Shown piece by piece: positions 1-6,338 of a DNA stretch of 20,900 bases. This DNA is from DATLMR01 sp035634255 (GTDB lineage: Bacteria > Acidobacteriota > Blastocatellia > UBA7656). Location: assembly GCA_035634255.1 (NCBI GenBank), contig DASQDI010000006.1, forward strand, positions 1 to 20,900. Reading direction: 5' to 3'. A program made the position numbers and the translations under genes. Within the stretch, counting starts at the first letter, position 1, and each line of letters begins with the position of its first letter. Below the pieces are notes generated by a model. It was not told the DNA's origin, did no database searches, and saw only the letters and a program-made list of their open reading frames with translations.

Positions 1-66
1 CCCGGCGGCCCCGGTCAACGTCTTGTTATACCCTCTTCTCCTGATGGTGACGGGCTCCCCCGAAGC

Positions 67-453
67 TTACTTTCTCCTCGACTTTTTGAGCTTGACGTTA
101 GCCGGCTTCGGCTTCACCCTCTGGCTCCGGGGTACGTCGGCCTGCTCGATATACTCCGCCTGCCAGAACTCCTCGTCATTGTCCGACGGGAACTTAAGGG
201 TGACCAGCCCTCCGCCGCGGTACTCGTCCGGCACGTCCGCCTCATTCCTGTAGTGAGGGCAAAAATCCAGCTCGTCGCTGTCCGACGGGAACTTCCGCGT
301 CTGTAAAGGAGGGGTCGCGCTCTGCTTGTACGCGAGCTGCTTCTGCCCGGCTAATTTCGCGCTCCGGTCAGGGTCGAGGCCCTCCTGCCCTTCGAGATAA
401 CGTGAGAAGAAGGGAGCCTGCTTCGGGTCATTATCTGCTTTTCTGCTTCCCAT
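67..453 (-). CDS. Two-core microviridin-type graspetide (omega-ester RiPP) precursor
   Basis: This 128-residue protein reads as the ribosomal precursor of tricyclic protease-inhibitor peptides. The leader carries APFFSRYLEGQ (residues 13-23), close to the PFFARFLE helix that microviridin ATP-grasp ligases recognise. Two cores follow: TRKFPSDSDE (52-61) and TLKFPSDNDE (85-94). Both match TxKxPSDx(E/D)(E/D). By family rules the rings would be T52-D58 and S57-D60 esters with a K54-E61 amide, and T85-D91, S90-D93 and K87-E94 in the second core. Each core is followed at the same distance by ADVP (71-74 and 104-107). The C-terminus (from about 111) is very basic. The start is fixed by AGGAG seven bases upstream of ATG; the stop is TAA. 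No ligase, transporter or acetyltransferase is visible, because the gene runs towards the left window edge. The double core motif plus leader motif make the family call strong; the product is not established. Confidence 0.88.
   Translation of the reverse strand: MGSRKADNDPKQAPFFSRYLEGQEGLDPDRSAKLAGQKQLAYKQSATPPLQTRKFPSDSDELDFCPHYRNEADVPDEYRGGGLVTLKFPSDNDEEFWQAEYIEQADVPRSQRVKPKPANVKLKKSRRK
172..201 (-). other. Graspetide core 2 (Leu variant)
   Basis: Encodes residues 85-94, TLKFPSDNDE. Leu86 sits at the specificity position, which in microviridins favours elastase- or chymotrypsin-like targets. Positions 172-195 match 271-294 of core 1 at 22 of 24 bases, so the cores probably arose by internal duplication. 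Confidence 0.78.
271..300 (-). other. Graspetide core 1 (Arg variant)
   Basis: Encodes residues 52-61, TRKFPSDSDE. The residue between Thr and Lys is Arg53, the position that sets protease preference in microviridins; Arg there favours trypsin-like targets. Asp60 replaces the usual first Glu, so the second ester would be Ser-Asp. Confidence 0.8.
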
Positions 454-481
454 TATAATTCTCCTTTGATGTGACTGTTCT

Positions 482-507
482 CAGGCGAAAGTAGTTGTAA
501 TCGCCTG
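482..507. promoter_or_regulatory. Inverted repeat upstream of the graspetide gene
   Basis: Perfect 7-bp arms CAGGCGA (482-488) and TCGCCTG (501-507) around a 12-base centre, 29 bases before the precursor start codon. The position suits an operator or a 5' leader hairpin. No clear -10/-35 pair was found here, so its role is open. Confidence 0.35.
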
Positions 508-529
508 CCGGTTTGTTAAGGAACTTTCC

Positions 530-549
530 GGCGTGAGCGGCCTCACGCC
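530..549. other. Perfect 8-bp hairpin in the spacer
   Basis: GGCGTGAG (530-537) and CTCACGCC (542-549) form a perfect stem with a 4-base loop. It lies between the small hydrophobic ORF and the graspetide gene on the minus strand. Neither side has a T run, so it is not a standard intrinsic terminator; it may slow transcription or protect an RNA end. Confidence 0.4.
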
Positions 550-616
550 CCGAAAACAAACGATACCTAGCTTATCTCATAACGAAAGAGAAGTTACAAC
601 CACTATTATCGCGGGC

Positions 617-778
617 CTATGCTTTTCTGCCGCTGGCAATCGCCGGGCTGATAAGCACCCCGGCAAGGATGATGGCTTCGGCCGTTATCAACGTCTGACC
701 CAGAGCCATGACTTGATCGCGCAAGCCGCCGGACAGCATGGCCGCCACATCGACGAGCATACAGCCCGCCCCGAACAT
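617..778 (-). CDS. Possible small two-helix membrane protein
   Basis: I do not recognise this 53-residue ORF. It runs from MFGAGCMLVDVAAML to a SGRKA end, with two hydrophobic segments (about 1-15 and 28-48) split by a polar turn with GGLRDQ. GC at third codon positions is high, as in nearby genes. The start is odd. A strong AGGAGG lies at 818-823, but no ATG, GTG or TTG in this frame sits at normal distance. The reading stays open upstream with hydrophobic codons as far as ATA at 803-805. An out-of-frame ATG at 801 opens a five-codon ORF whose tandem TAG TAG stop ends three bases before this ATG. Re-initiation, a rare start codon, or a frameshift upstream could each explain it. It may be a decayed gene. 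Confidence 0.38.
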   Translation of the reverse strand: MFGAGCMLVDVAAMLSGGLRDQVMALGQTLITAEAIILAGVLISPAIASGRKA

Positions 779-1048
779 CCCTACTAAAATTCGAAGAGCA
801 TCTATAGTTAACCCTCACCTCCTGATGCGTTCATTTTCTTACAGGTTTCAGTCGCCATTCGATGGGAAGCCTGACTTTGGAACTGACCGGGGCGACGGGC
901 GGCATTGATGAGGCGATGAGAAACCCGATTCGCGGCCTCCGGCGCATGCTTTATTAGAGGCGTTGCGGGCGGTGCGACCAGCGCATACAATGTCTCTGCT
1001 CCTTCGCCCGCCTTTGCCGTTTACTATCTTATTCTCGACGTCGAAGCT
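779..1048. other. Stretch without a convincing gene
   Basis: Apart from the AGGAGG motif at 818-823 and the open frame running up to 805 on the minus strand, I see no supported gene here. A 60-codon minus-strand frame (808-990) starts with TTG, has no ribosome binding site and no recognisable composition. Confidence 0.5.
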
Positions 1049-1510
1049 ATGAAAGAGACTCGCCGCCAGCCTGAAGAAGACCCCTCCGCTGGAAACGCCC
1101 GGTCGCCCGTCTTTCGGGCCCTACTTTGGGCGGCGGCTCTCTCCGGTATTCTGGCCCTGGCCGTCTCCGCGCTTCACTGGCGGAGCGAGCCCGTGCCGGA
1201 CATAAGCGACCCTTACGCCGCCCTGCCCTTCCGCCCGAGAGTGACTTATGACTCGATGGATGTGGCCGTCAGCAATACCGAAGGGGAGCCGTATCTGGAT
1301 ACGCGATTGAACCTCTACGTCGGGGCGATGGCCTACAGTGTTCAGGTCGGCACGTTGAAGCCGGGCGAGACCATGACCCGCTCCCTGCGCGCCTTCACCA
1401 GCCAGCACGGCGAGAGCTTCGACCCGGCCACCCACAAGGCCATTCTACTTGAAGTGCGGGCGCGCTTCGGCGGTTACGATGTTCATAAGGACTTTCCCCC
1501 TCCGCCGTAA
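1049..1510 (+). CDS. Hypothetical protein with one N-terminal membrane anchor
   Basis: This 153-residue protein is not one I recognise. It begins with a short charged cytoplasmic tail (1-21), followed by one hydrophobic helix at about 22-43 (FRALLWAAALSGILALAVSA). About 110 predicted extracytoplasmic residues follow. Alternating hydrophobic residues from about 66 on (VAVSNTEG, LNLYVGAMAY, LKPGETMTRSLRAF, AILLEVRARFGGYDV) suggest a small beta-sandwich, as in Ig-like or DUF-type exported domains. The end is proline-rich (FPPPP). The start at 1049 has only a weak purine stretch upstream. It ends nine bases from the convergent DUF72 gene, with no obvious terminator between them. No function is proposed. 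Confidence 0.7.
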   Translation: MKETRRQPEEDPSAGNARSPVFRALLWAAALSGILALAVSALHWRSEPVPDISDPYAALPFRPRVTYDSMDVAVSNTEGEPYLDTRLNLYVGAMAYSVQVGTLKPGETMTRSLRAFTSQHGESFDPATHKAILLEVRARFGGYDVHKDFPPPP

Positions 1511-1519
1511 AAGGAAGTG

Positions 1520-2287
1520 TTAGGCGGCAGGATGGCGGTCCGCGATCTCTTTGAATTTAAGAGCATCGTTCTTCATCTCGATGTTATTAAAGAAGACGTA
1601 GGATTCCGCCCCTTGCGGCAGCATCGAGTGCAGCTCCTCCAACTCCCCCTCTTCGTACGAGTACCTCCAGCCCCCGCGCCCGTGCAGCCTGAAATAGCAC
1701 CTGCCCGGAGTGACGGTCCTCTCGGAGAAAGGGTCCACGACATGCCAGAGGCTCAGGTCATCGCACAGGTCACGGATCAGGTCGCGGGGCCAGCCGCCGC
1801 GCGGCTCCCAGCAGAACCTCAGCCCCTCTCGTTTCACTCCGCCGAAGAACCGGAGCATGTTTTCCACGTTCTCGTCGGTGGGCCGGAAGCTCGCGGGGCA
1901 CTGGAAGAGTACCGCCTTCGCGCCCAGAGCCTTCGCACATTCATAGGTGACTTCCCACGCTTCTTCCACGACCCTGCTCGGGCGGAATGAGCCCGCTTCC
2001 CCTCGCTCACCGTCGCTGAGCTCTCTCTTCAGACGCCTGTAGGTCGGGCTTGAGGACTGGTGGGTTATGAGCTGCCAGGCTTTCAGAGTGAACTCGAAAT
2101 CAGCGGGCGCTTCACCGCGCCACTTCTTCAGAGTCGCGAGCTGAGGCGGTTGGTAAAAAGTGTGCTGTATCTCCACGGCGGGAAGCAGAGGGTAATAAGA
2201 CTCGCGCGAGGAGCGGAACCCGCAGCATCCGATTTTTACTAGCCGTTCACCTGAATCCATCGCCTCTAAAATAACAGAAACGGCCAT
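1520..2287 (-). CDS. DUF72 (YecE-like) TIM-barrel protein
   Basis: A 255-residue DUF72 family protein, near the usual 230-280. Visible family landmarks are KIGCCGF at 18-24, VEIQHTFYQPP at 38-48 (the family's VExNxTFY motif), FEFTLKAWQLITH at 64-76, VLFQCPASF at 126-134, the FCWEPRGGW block at 158-166 (family form FEPRHxSW) and YFRLHGRGGW at 198-207. The family adopts a TIM barrel with a conserved polar pocket; its reaction is not known. I chose the ATG at 2287 because GGGAG lies six bases upstream; a second in-frame ATG nine codons in has a weaker site. It is divergent from the DUF429 gene and convergent with the anchored hypothetical protein. Confidence 0.9.
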   Translation of the reverse strand: MAVSVILEAMDSGERLVKIGCCGFRSSRESYYPLLPAVEIQHTFYQPPQLATLKKWRGEAPADFEFTLKAWQLITHQSSSPTYRRLKRELSDGERGEAGSFRPSRVVEEAWEVTYECAKALGAKAVLFQCPASFRPTDENVENMLRFFGGVKREGLRFCWEPRGGWPRDLIRDLCDDLSLWHVVDPFSERTVTPGRCYFRLHGRGGWRYSYEEGELEELHSMLPQGAESYVFFNNIEMKNDALKFKEIADRHPAA

Positions 2288-2344
2288 GCCAGTCTCCCGA
2301 ATACTCTCGCCGGAGGCCGCGTTATCCCCTAATAGAGTGACGCA

Positions 2345-2374
2345 TTAGACGCCCCGCGACTTGCCTGATATAAT
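2345..2374 (+). promoter_or_regulatory. Candidate promoter for the DUF429 gene
   Basis: A perfect TATAAT -10 (2369-2374) lies 18 bases after a partial -35, TTAGAC (2345-2350). It is in the divergent gap between the DUF72 and DUF429 genes and would start transcription near 2381. The -35 match is weak. Confidence 0.45.
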
Positions 2375-2434
2375 TGCCCCACCTCGATTGCTCACCCGTA
2401 TAACATCGAACTTTGGGAAGGGTATTTCACTTTA

Positions 2435-3286
2435 ATGTTCAGCACTATCTATGGAGTGGATTTCAGCGGGGCGAAGCTCGCGGGCCGGAACACATGGGTC
2501 GCGAGGCTTGAGCCTTCGGCGCGTCGGCGCAAGCGGCCCGCGTACAGGCTCGCCGAGCTTTCGAGCCTCGAAGACCTTTGCGGCACCGCCGAGCGCAGGG
2601 CCGCGTTAGCCCACCTGGTCAGCCTGGTGCGGTTGAGCGACCGGGCTCTTTGGGCGTTGGACTTTCCCTTCGGCCTGCCCGTCGAAGTGATGGGGGCGCG
2701 CGCGGTGTGGCCCGATCAGCTTGAGTTCCTGCATGCCTGGGGCGACGACGATTATGGGGTGGGGCTCGAATGCCTCAGGAGGGCGAAGTCTCTGGGCGGG
2801 CCGAATCACATCCGGAGGCTCACCGACATAGAGGCGAAGGCCCCCTTCGACCCCTACCATTACCGGATCATCTACCAGACCTTTTACGGCATGCGCGACG
2901 TGCTCGGCCCTCTGCGCAGGCGGAAGCACACGGCCATACTGCCGTTCCAGTACCGGCGGCTCGCCTCCGCCAGGCGCGTGCTCGTGGAGGCTTGCCCGGC
3001 CTCTACCCTAAAGCGGATGGGGTTACCGCACCAGAATTACAAGCAGCCGGAGGGCGGGCCTTTGACGCACAAACGCAGGCGGACCCGTAGGGTCATACTG
3101 GAAGGGTTGACCGGTTACGTTTCGATCTCGGACTCTCAGAGGCGCGCCATAATGCGCAACGGGGGCGGGGACGCGCTCGACGCGGTCATCGCGGCGCTCG
3201 GGGCCGTCAGAGCGTGGGACACGTGCGATCACCGACTCATCTCCCGGCACCACAGGTACCCTTTGGAAGGGCACCTGTACGTATGA
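2435..3286 (+). CDS. DUF429 family protein (predicted RNase H-like fold)
   Basis: A 283-residue DUF429 protein. The N-terminal YGVDFSGA (6-13) holds the first acidic residue, D9, of the predicted RNase H-like core. LWALDFPFGLP (72-82) carries D76, VEACPAS (184-190) carries E185, and GGGDALDAVIAAL (243-255) carries D246 and D249. This acidic set is what the family uses to infer a metal-dependent nuclease, but no substrate is established. A short arginine/lysine-rich run (212-219) could aid nucleic-acid contact; that is inference. The ATG at 2435 follows GGGAAGGG by about 12 bases. The gene stands alone on the plus strand; 81 bases separate it from the ligase, which has its own -10. Confidence 0.87.
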   Translation: MFSTIYGVDFSGAKLAGRNTWVARLEPSARRRKRPAYRLAELSSLEDLCGTAERRAALAHLVSLVRLSDRALWALDFPFGLPVEVMGARAVWPDQLEFLHAWGDDDYGVGLECLRRAKSLGGPNHIRRLTDIEAKAPFDPYHYRIIYQTFYGMRDVLGPLRRRKHTAILPFQYRRLASARRVLVEACPASTLKRMGLPHQNYKQPEGGPLTHKRRRTRRVILEGLTGYVSISDSQRRAIMRNGGGDALDAVIAALGAVRAWDTCDHRLISRHHRYPLEGHLYV

Positions 3287-3322
3287 GCCTGCCTCCCGGC
3301 GGGCTGTGCCATGAAGCAGTTA

Positions 3323-3331
3323 TGTTATACT
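3323..3331 (+). promoter_or_regulatory. Extended -10 promoter before the CoA-ligase operon
   Basis: TG-T-TATACT (3323-3331) is an extended -10 element, one base from consensus in the hexamer, 36 bases before the ligase start. There is no clear -35, which fits an extended -10 promoter. Confidence 0.45.
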
Positions 3332-3367
3332 GCTCGCCATCAAAAAACATTATCGGAGCGCTGAAAG

Positions 3368-5011
3368 ATGACAGTCTCGTTCCCGGAGCAGTTCAACATG
3401 GCTACCTACTTCCTCGACGACCGGGTCGAGGAAGGGTTAGGCGATAGGGTGGCGGTCTACTATAAAGACCAGACCTACACCTACAGGGATGTGCAGAGGA
3501 TGGCGAACCGCATGGGCAACGCCCTGCTGTCGCTCGGGGTCGAGATGGAGGACCGCGTCCTCATCTCCCTGCCTGACGGGATAGAGTTCGTCGCCACGTG
3601 GTTCGCCGCCGCGAAGATCGGGGCCGTCATCACGATGGTAAACGGGGGGACGGGGCAGGGTTCGGTACGCGACAGTTCCGGCACCGTCCTGAACACGATA
3701 CTCCCGACGAGCGATTACGAATACTACCTCGACTACACGCGCGCGAAGGTCGCCGTCGTCCACGCCTCCGTGATGAACAGGTTCGCGCCCGCCGCGTCCG
3801 CCTCGCGGTACCTCAAGCACACGGTCGTCACGGGAGTCGAGTGGTCCGGCAGCCTCCTGGGCTCGGCCGGACTTTCCGGCATCGCCTCTTACGAAGAGCT
3901 TGTTTCCGACGCATCGGACCAGCTCGGAGCGGCCCCGACCTCGAGCGACGACATCGCCATCTGGCTCTTCACCTCCGGCTCCACCGGCCACCCGAAGGCC
4001 GCCGTTCACCTTCAACACGACCTGCCTTTCAACACCGAGTGCTACGCTAAGCAGGTGCTCGGCATCAACAGGGACGACATCACCCTCTCGGTGCCCAAGC
4101 TCTTCTTCGGTTACGCGACCGGCACGAACCTGCTCTTCCCCTTCTCGGTAGGCGGCGCGACCGCGCTCTTCTCCGAGCGCTCGACCGCCGAGACCCTGTT
4201 CGAGATGATCGAAAGGTACAGGCCGACCATCCTGACCAGCGTTCCCACGATGATAAACTCGATGCTTCAGGTCGAGGGCGCGCGCGACCGCTACGACCTC
4301 TCCTGCCTCCGGTTCTGCCTGTCGGCGGGCGAGGCCCTGCCGCCCGAACTCTACAAGAGGTGGATGGACACCTTCGGGGTCGAGATACTAGACGGCATCG
4401 GCTCGGCGGAGATGTTTCACATCTACATCTCGAACTATCCGGGCGACGTTGTGCCCGGCAGCCTCGGGCGCATCGTGCCCGGCTACGAGGCCCGGATCGT
4501 CGACGCCGAGGGGCGCGACCTGCCCGCGGGAGAGATGGGCACGCTCAAAATAAAAGGCGACTCGGCGGCCCTCTGCTACTGGCGGGCGCACGAGAAGTCT
4601 AAGGCCACTTTCGCGGGCGACTGGTGCACCACGAGCGACCAGTTCCGCGTCGACGAAGGCGGCTACTTCTGGTACTGCGGGCGCACGGACGAGATGCTGA
4701 AGGTGAGCGGCATCTACGTCTCGCCCACCGAGATTGAAAACTGCCTGCTCGAATGCGACGCCGTGCGGGAGTGCGCCGTCGTCGGCGGGAGCGACGAGCA
4801 GGGGTTGATAAAGCCGAAGGCATTCGTCGTCGTCTCCGAAGGCTACGAGGCGGGCGCGGAGCTCGAACGCTCGCTTAAGGATTTCGTCAAAGGGAGGCTC
4901 GCCCCTTACAAGTACCCGAGGTGGATCGAGTTCAGGGAGTCTCTGCCGAAGAACGACCGCGGCAAGATCGACAGGAAATCACTCAAACAGGCCCAGGCCA
5001 TCAACTCATGA
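3368..5011 (+). CDS. Benzoate-CoA ligase-family AMP-dependent acid:CoA ligase
   Basis: A 547-residue ANL-superfamily enzyme that activates a carboxylic acid to an acyl-adenylate and then a CoA thioester. The P-loop TSGSTGHPK is at 202-210, the A5 motif DGIGSAE at 342-348, and the hinge region GRTDEMLKVSG at 438-448. The catalytic lysine is K533 in GKIDRK. The N-terminus (FNMATYFLDDRV) and the overall layout are those of the benzoate/2-aminobenzoate-CoA ligase subfamily. The real substrate cannot be read from sequence. A Gly/Ser-rich insert of about 17 residues (93-109) splits the family's usual VNTLLP segment. GGAG lies nine bases before the ATG. It overlaps the creatininase gene by ATGA, so the two are co-translated, which suggests the CoA ester is further processed by its neighbours. 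Confidence 0.9.
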   Translation: MTVSFPEQFNMATYFLDDRVEEGLGDRVAVYYKDQTYTYRDVQRMANRMGNALLSLGVEMEDRVLISLPDGIEFVATWFAAAKIGAVITMVNGGTGQGSVRDSSGTVLNTILPTSDYEYYLDYTRAKVAVVHASVMNRFAPAASASRYLKHTVVTGVEWSGSLLGSAGLSGIASYEELVSDASDQLGAAPTSSDDIAIWLFTSGSTGHPKAAVHLQHDLPFNTECYAKQVLGINRDDITLSVPKLFFGYATGTNLLFPFSVGGATALFSERSTAETLFEMIERYRPTILTSVPTMINSMLQVEGARDRYDLSCLRFCLSAGEALPPELYKRWMDTFGVEILDGIGSAEMFHIYISNYPGDVVPGSLGRIVPGYEARIVDAEGRDLPAGEMGTLKIKGDSAALCYWRAHEKSKATFAGDWCTTSDQFRVDEGGYFWYCGRTDEMLKVSGIYVSPTEIENCLLECDAVRECAVVGGSDEQGLIKPKAFVVVSEGYEAGAELERSLKDFVKGRLAPYKYPRWIEFRESLPKNDRGKIDRKSLKQAQAINS

Positions 5012-5826
5012 CCGATTCGAATCGCATGGCTTTTCATGAGCTCACGTGGAAGGAAGCGCGGGAGAGACTGGCGCGCCGCCCGGTGGTGATCCTGCCCGTG
5101 GGCTCGACCGAGGCGCACGGGCCGCACCTCCCGCTCGCGACCGACGTGATCATCTCGGAAGAGATGTCGAAGCGGGCGGCCCGCAAGCTCTCGGCGCGCG
5201 GCATCGAAGCGCTCGTCCTGCCCCCGCTCTCTTACAGCGTGACCGATTTCAGCTCCGACTTCTCGGGCAGCATCTCGGTCCGCAAAGAGACGGCCTCCGC
5301 GCTCATCCGCGACATCTGCGCTTCGCTTTACGGGCAGGGGGCCGGGCTGGTCGTCATCGCGAATTCGCACCTGGAGCCGGAGCACGTCGCGTCGATAACC
5401 GAGGCCATCGAACAGGTCAGGCGGGAGACGGGCCGCCGCGTGGCCTTCCCCGACAAGCGGCGGCGCAGGTGGGCCGAGACTCTCACGGAAGAGTTTCGCA
5501 GGGGTGACTGTCACGCCGGGTCTTACGAGACTTCGCTCGTCCTGTCGGCGCGCCCCGACCTCGTGCGCGAAGAGGTCCGGCTCGCGCTCGACCGCGTGCC
5601 CATCTCGATCTCGGAGAAGATTCGCGATGGCGCGCGCACGTTCAGCGAGGCCGGGGGCGTCGAAGCCTACTTCGGCGACCCGCGCGCGGCCTCCCGCGAG
5701 GAAGGCGAGCGCAGCTACGAGGCGCTCTCCGACATGCTGGTCGCGGCGGCGGTGGAGTCGCTCGCGGCATCAGACGCGGATAGGGCTCCCGACGAAATCG
5801 GCTCCGGGAGCCGGATTCAGGGCTGA
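5008..5826 (+). CDS. Creatininase-family metal-dependent amidohydrolase
   Basis: A 272-residue protein of the creatininase family, which uses a two-metal centre to hydrolyse C-N bonds in small amides and lactams. The expected ligands are all present: E35 and H37 in GSTEAHGPHLP, D46 in LATD, and H121 and E123 in ANSHLEPEH. Their spacing equals that of bacterial creatininase (E34, H36, D45, H120, E122). The HxE pair is of the creatininase type, not the NGHGGN form common in other branches. CHAGSYETS (168-176) is the family's HAGxxETS motif. I start at 5008 because this ATG overlaps the ligase stop (ATGA); an upstream in-frame start at 4921 would lie deep in the ligase. Context suggests an aromatic or amino-acyl amide substrate rather than creatinine. 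The substrate is unproven. Confidence 0.87.
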   Translation: MTDSNRMAFHELTWKEARERLARRPVVILPVGSTEAHGPHLPLATDVIISEEMSKRAARKLSARGIEALVLPPLSYSVTDFSSDFSGSISVRKETASALIRDICASLYGQGAGLVVIANSHLEPEHVASITEAIEQVRRETGRRVAFPDKRRRRWAETLTEEFRRGDCHAGSYETSLVLSARPDLVREEVRLALDRVPISISEKIRDGARTFSEAGGVEAYFGDPRAASREEGERSYEALSDMLVAAAVESLAASDADRAPDEIGSGSRIQG

Positions 5827-5912
5827 AGCCGTCCGCCGGGAGTGGCCCTCATAGTGAACGGAAGCCGCGGCGCAAAAAACATGAGACCGGCGGAGAGAGA
5901 CCCTGACCCGGT

Positions 5913-6329
5913 ATGTCATACACGACCAGAATTCCGGTCCGCTTCGGCGATGTCGATAAAGCGGGCATAGTCTACTACCCCGTCATCTTTCATTACCTGC
6001 ACGTGGCGCAGGAGGACTTCTTCGCGGAATACGTCGGCGTGCCTTACCACAGGCTCATCGAGGAGGAGAACCTGGGCTTCCCGACCGTGTCGGATTCGAC
6101 GGAGTTTTACAGGCCCTTTAAGTACGGGGAAGTAGTCGCGGCCAGGGTCCACATCTCGCGCGTGGGCGGATCCTCCGTGACCTTCGAGTTCCGCCTCTTC
6201 GTCGATGGCTCGGACGAGCTGCGCGTGCGCTCGTCGCAGGTTAAAGTCTCGGTCGACATGGAGACGTGGCGGAAAGTGCCCGTGCCTGAGAAATACCGGG
6301 CCGTCTTCCGCGAGTGCTCGGGTGAGTGA
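5913..6329 (+). CDS. 4HBT-type hotdog acyl-CoA thioesterase
   Basis: A 138-residue single hotdog domain, the normal size for the 4-hydroxybenzoyl-CoA thioesterase family. FGDVDKAGIVYYPVIFHYL (11-29) matches the family's FGDxDPAGIVxYPNY signature; D15 aligns with the catalytic aspartate of the Pseudomonas 4-hydroxybenzoyl-CoA thioesterase. A following ExF region and the PTVSDSTEFYRPFKYGE stretch (56-72) fit the central strand. It would release a free acid and CoA from an acyl-CoA, probably cytoplasmic. It lies 86 bases after the creatininase gene in the same direction and probably closes that operon. The predicted site before the ATG is weak (GGAG about 17 bases away). The gene ends nine bases from the convergent ROK gene. 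Confidence 0.88.
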   Translation: MSYTTRIPVRFGDVDKAGIVYYPVIFHYLHVAQEDFFAEYVGVPYHRLIEEENLGFPTVSDSTEFYRPFKYGEVVAARVHISRVGGSSVTFEFRLFVDGSDELRVRSSQVKVSVDMETWRKVPVPEKYRAVFRECSGE

Positions 6330-6338
6330 GGGGCCATT

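Noticed and set aside
530..549. Hairpin as an intrinsic terminator
   Set aside because: The stem is perfect but neither flank has a T run, so it is listed only as a hairpin.
533..787. 84-codon plus-strand frame opposite the small hydrophobic ORF
   Set aside because: Low-complexity, His/Arg-rich translation typical of an antisense shadow, with no ribosome binding site.
808..990. 60-codon minus-strand frame upstream of the small hydrophobic ORF
   Set aside because: TTG start, no ribosome binding site, no hydrophobic pattern or family resemblance.
1517..1990. 157-codon plus-strand frame opposite the DUF72 gene
   Set aside because: Antisense to a clear DUF72 protein; Pro/Ala-rich translation without a fold.
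4921..5007. Upstream start for the creatininase-family protein
   Set aside because: The added residues are a shadow of the ligase C-terminus; the ATGA overlap at 5008 is the natural start.
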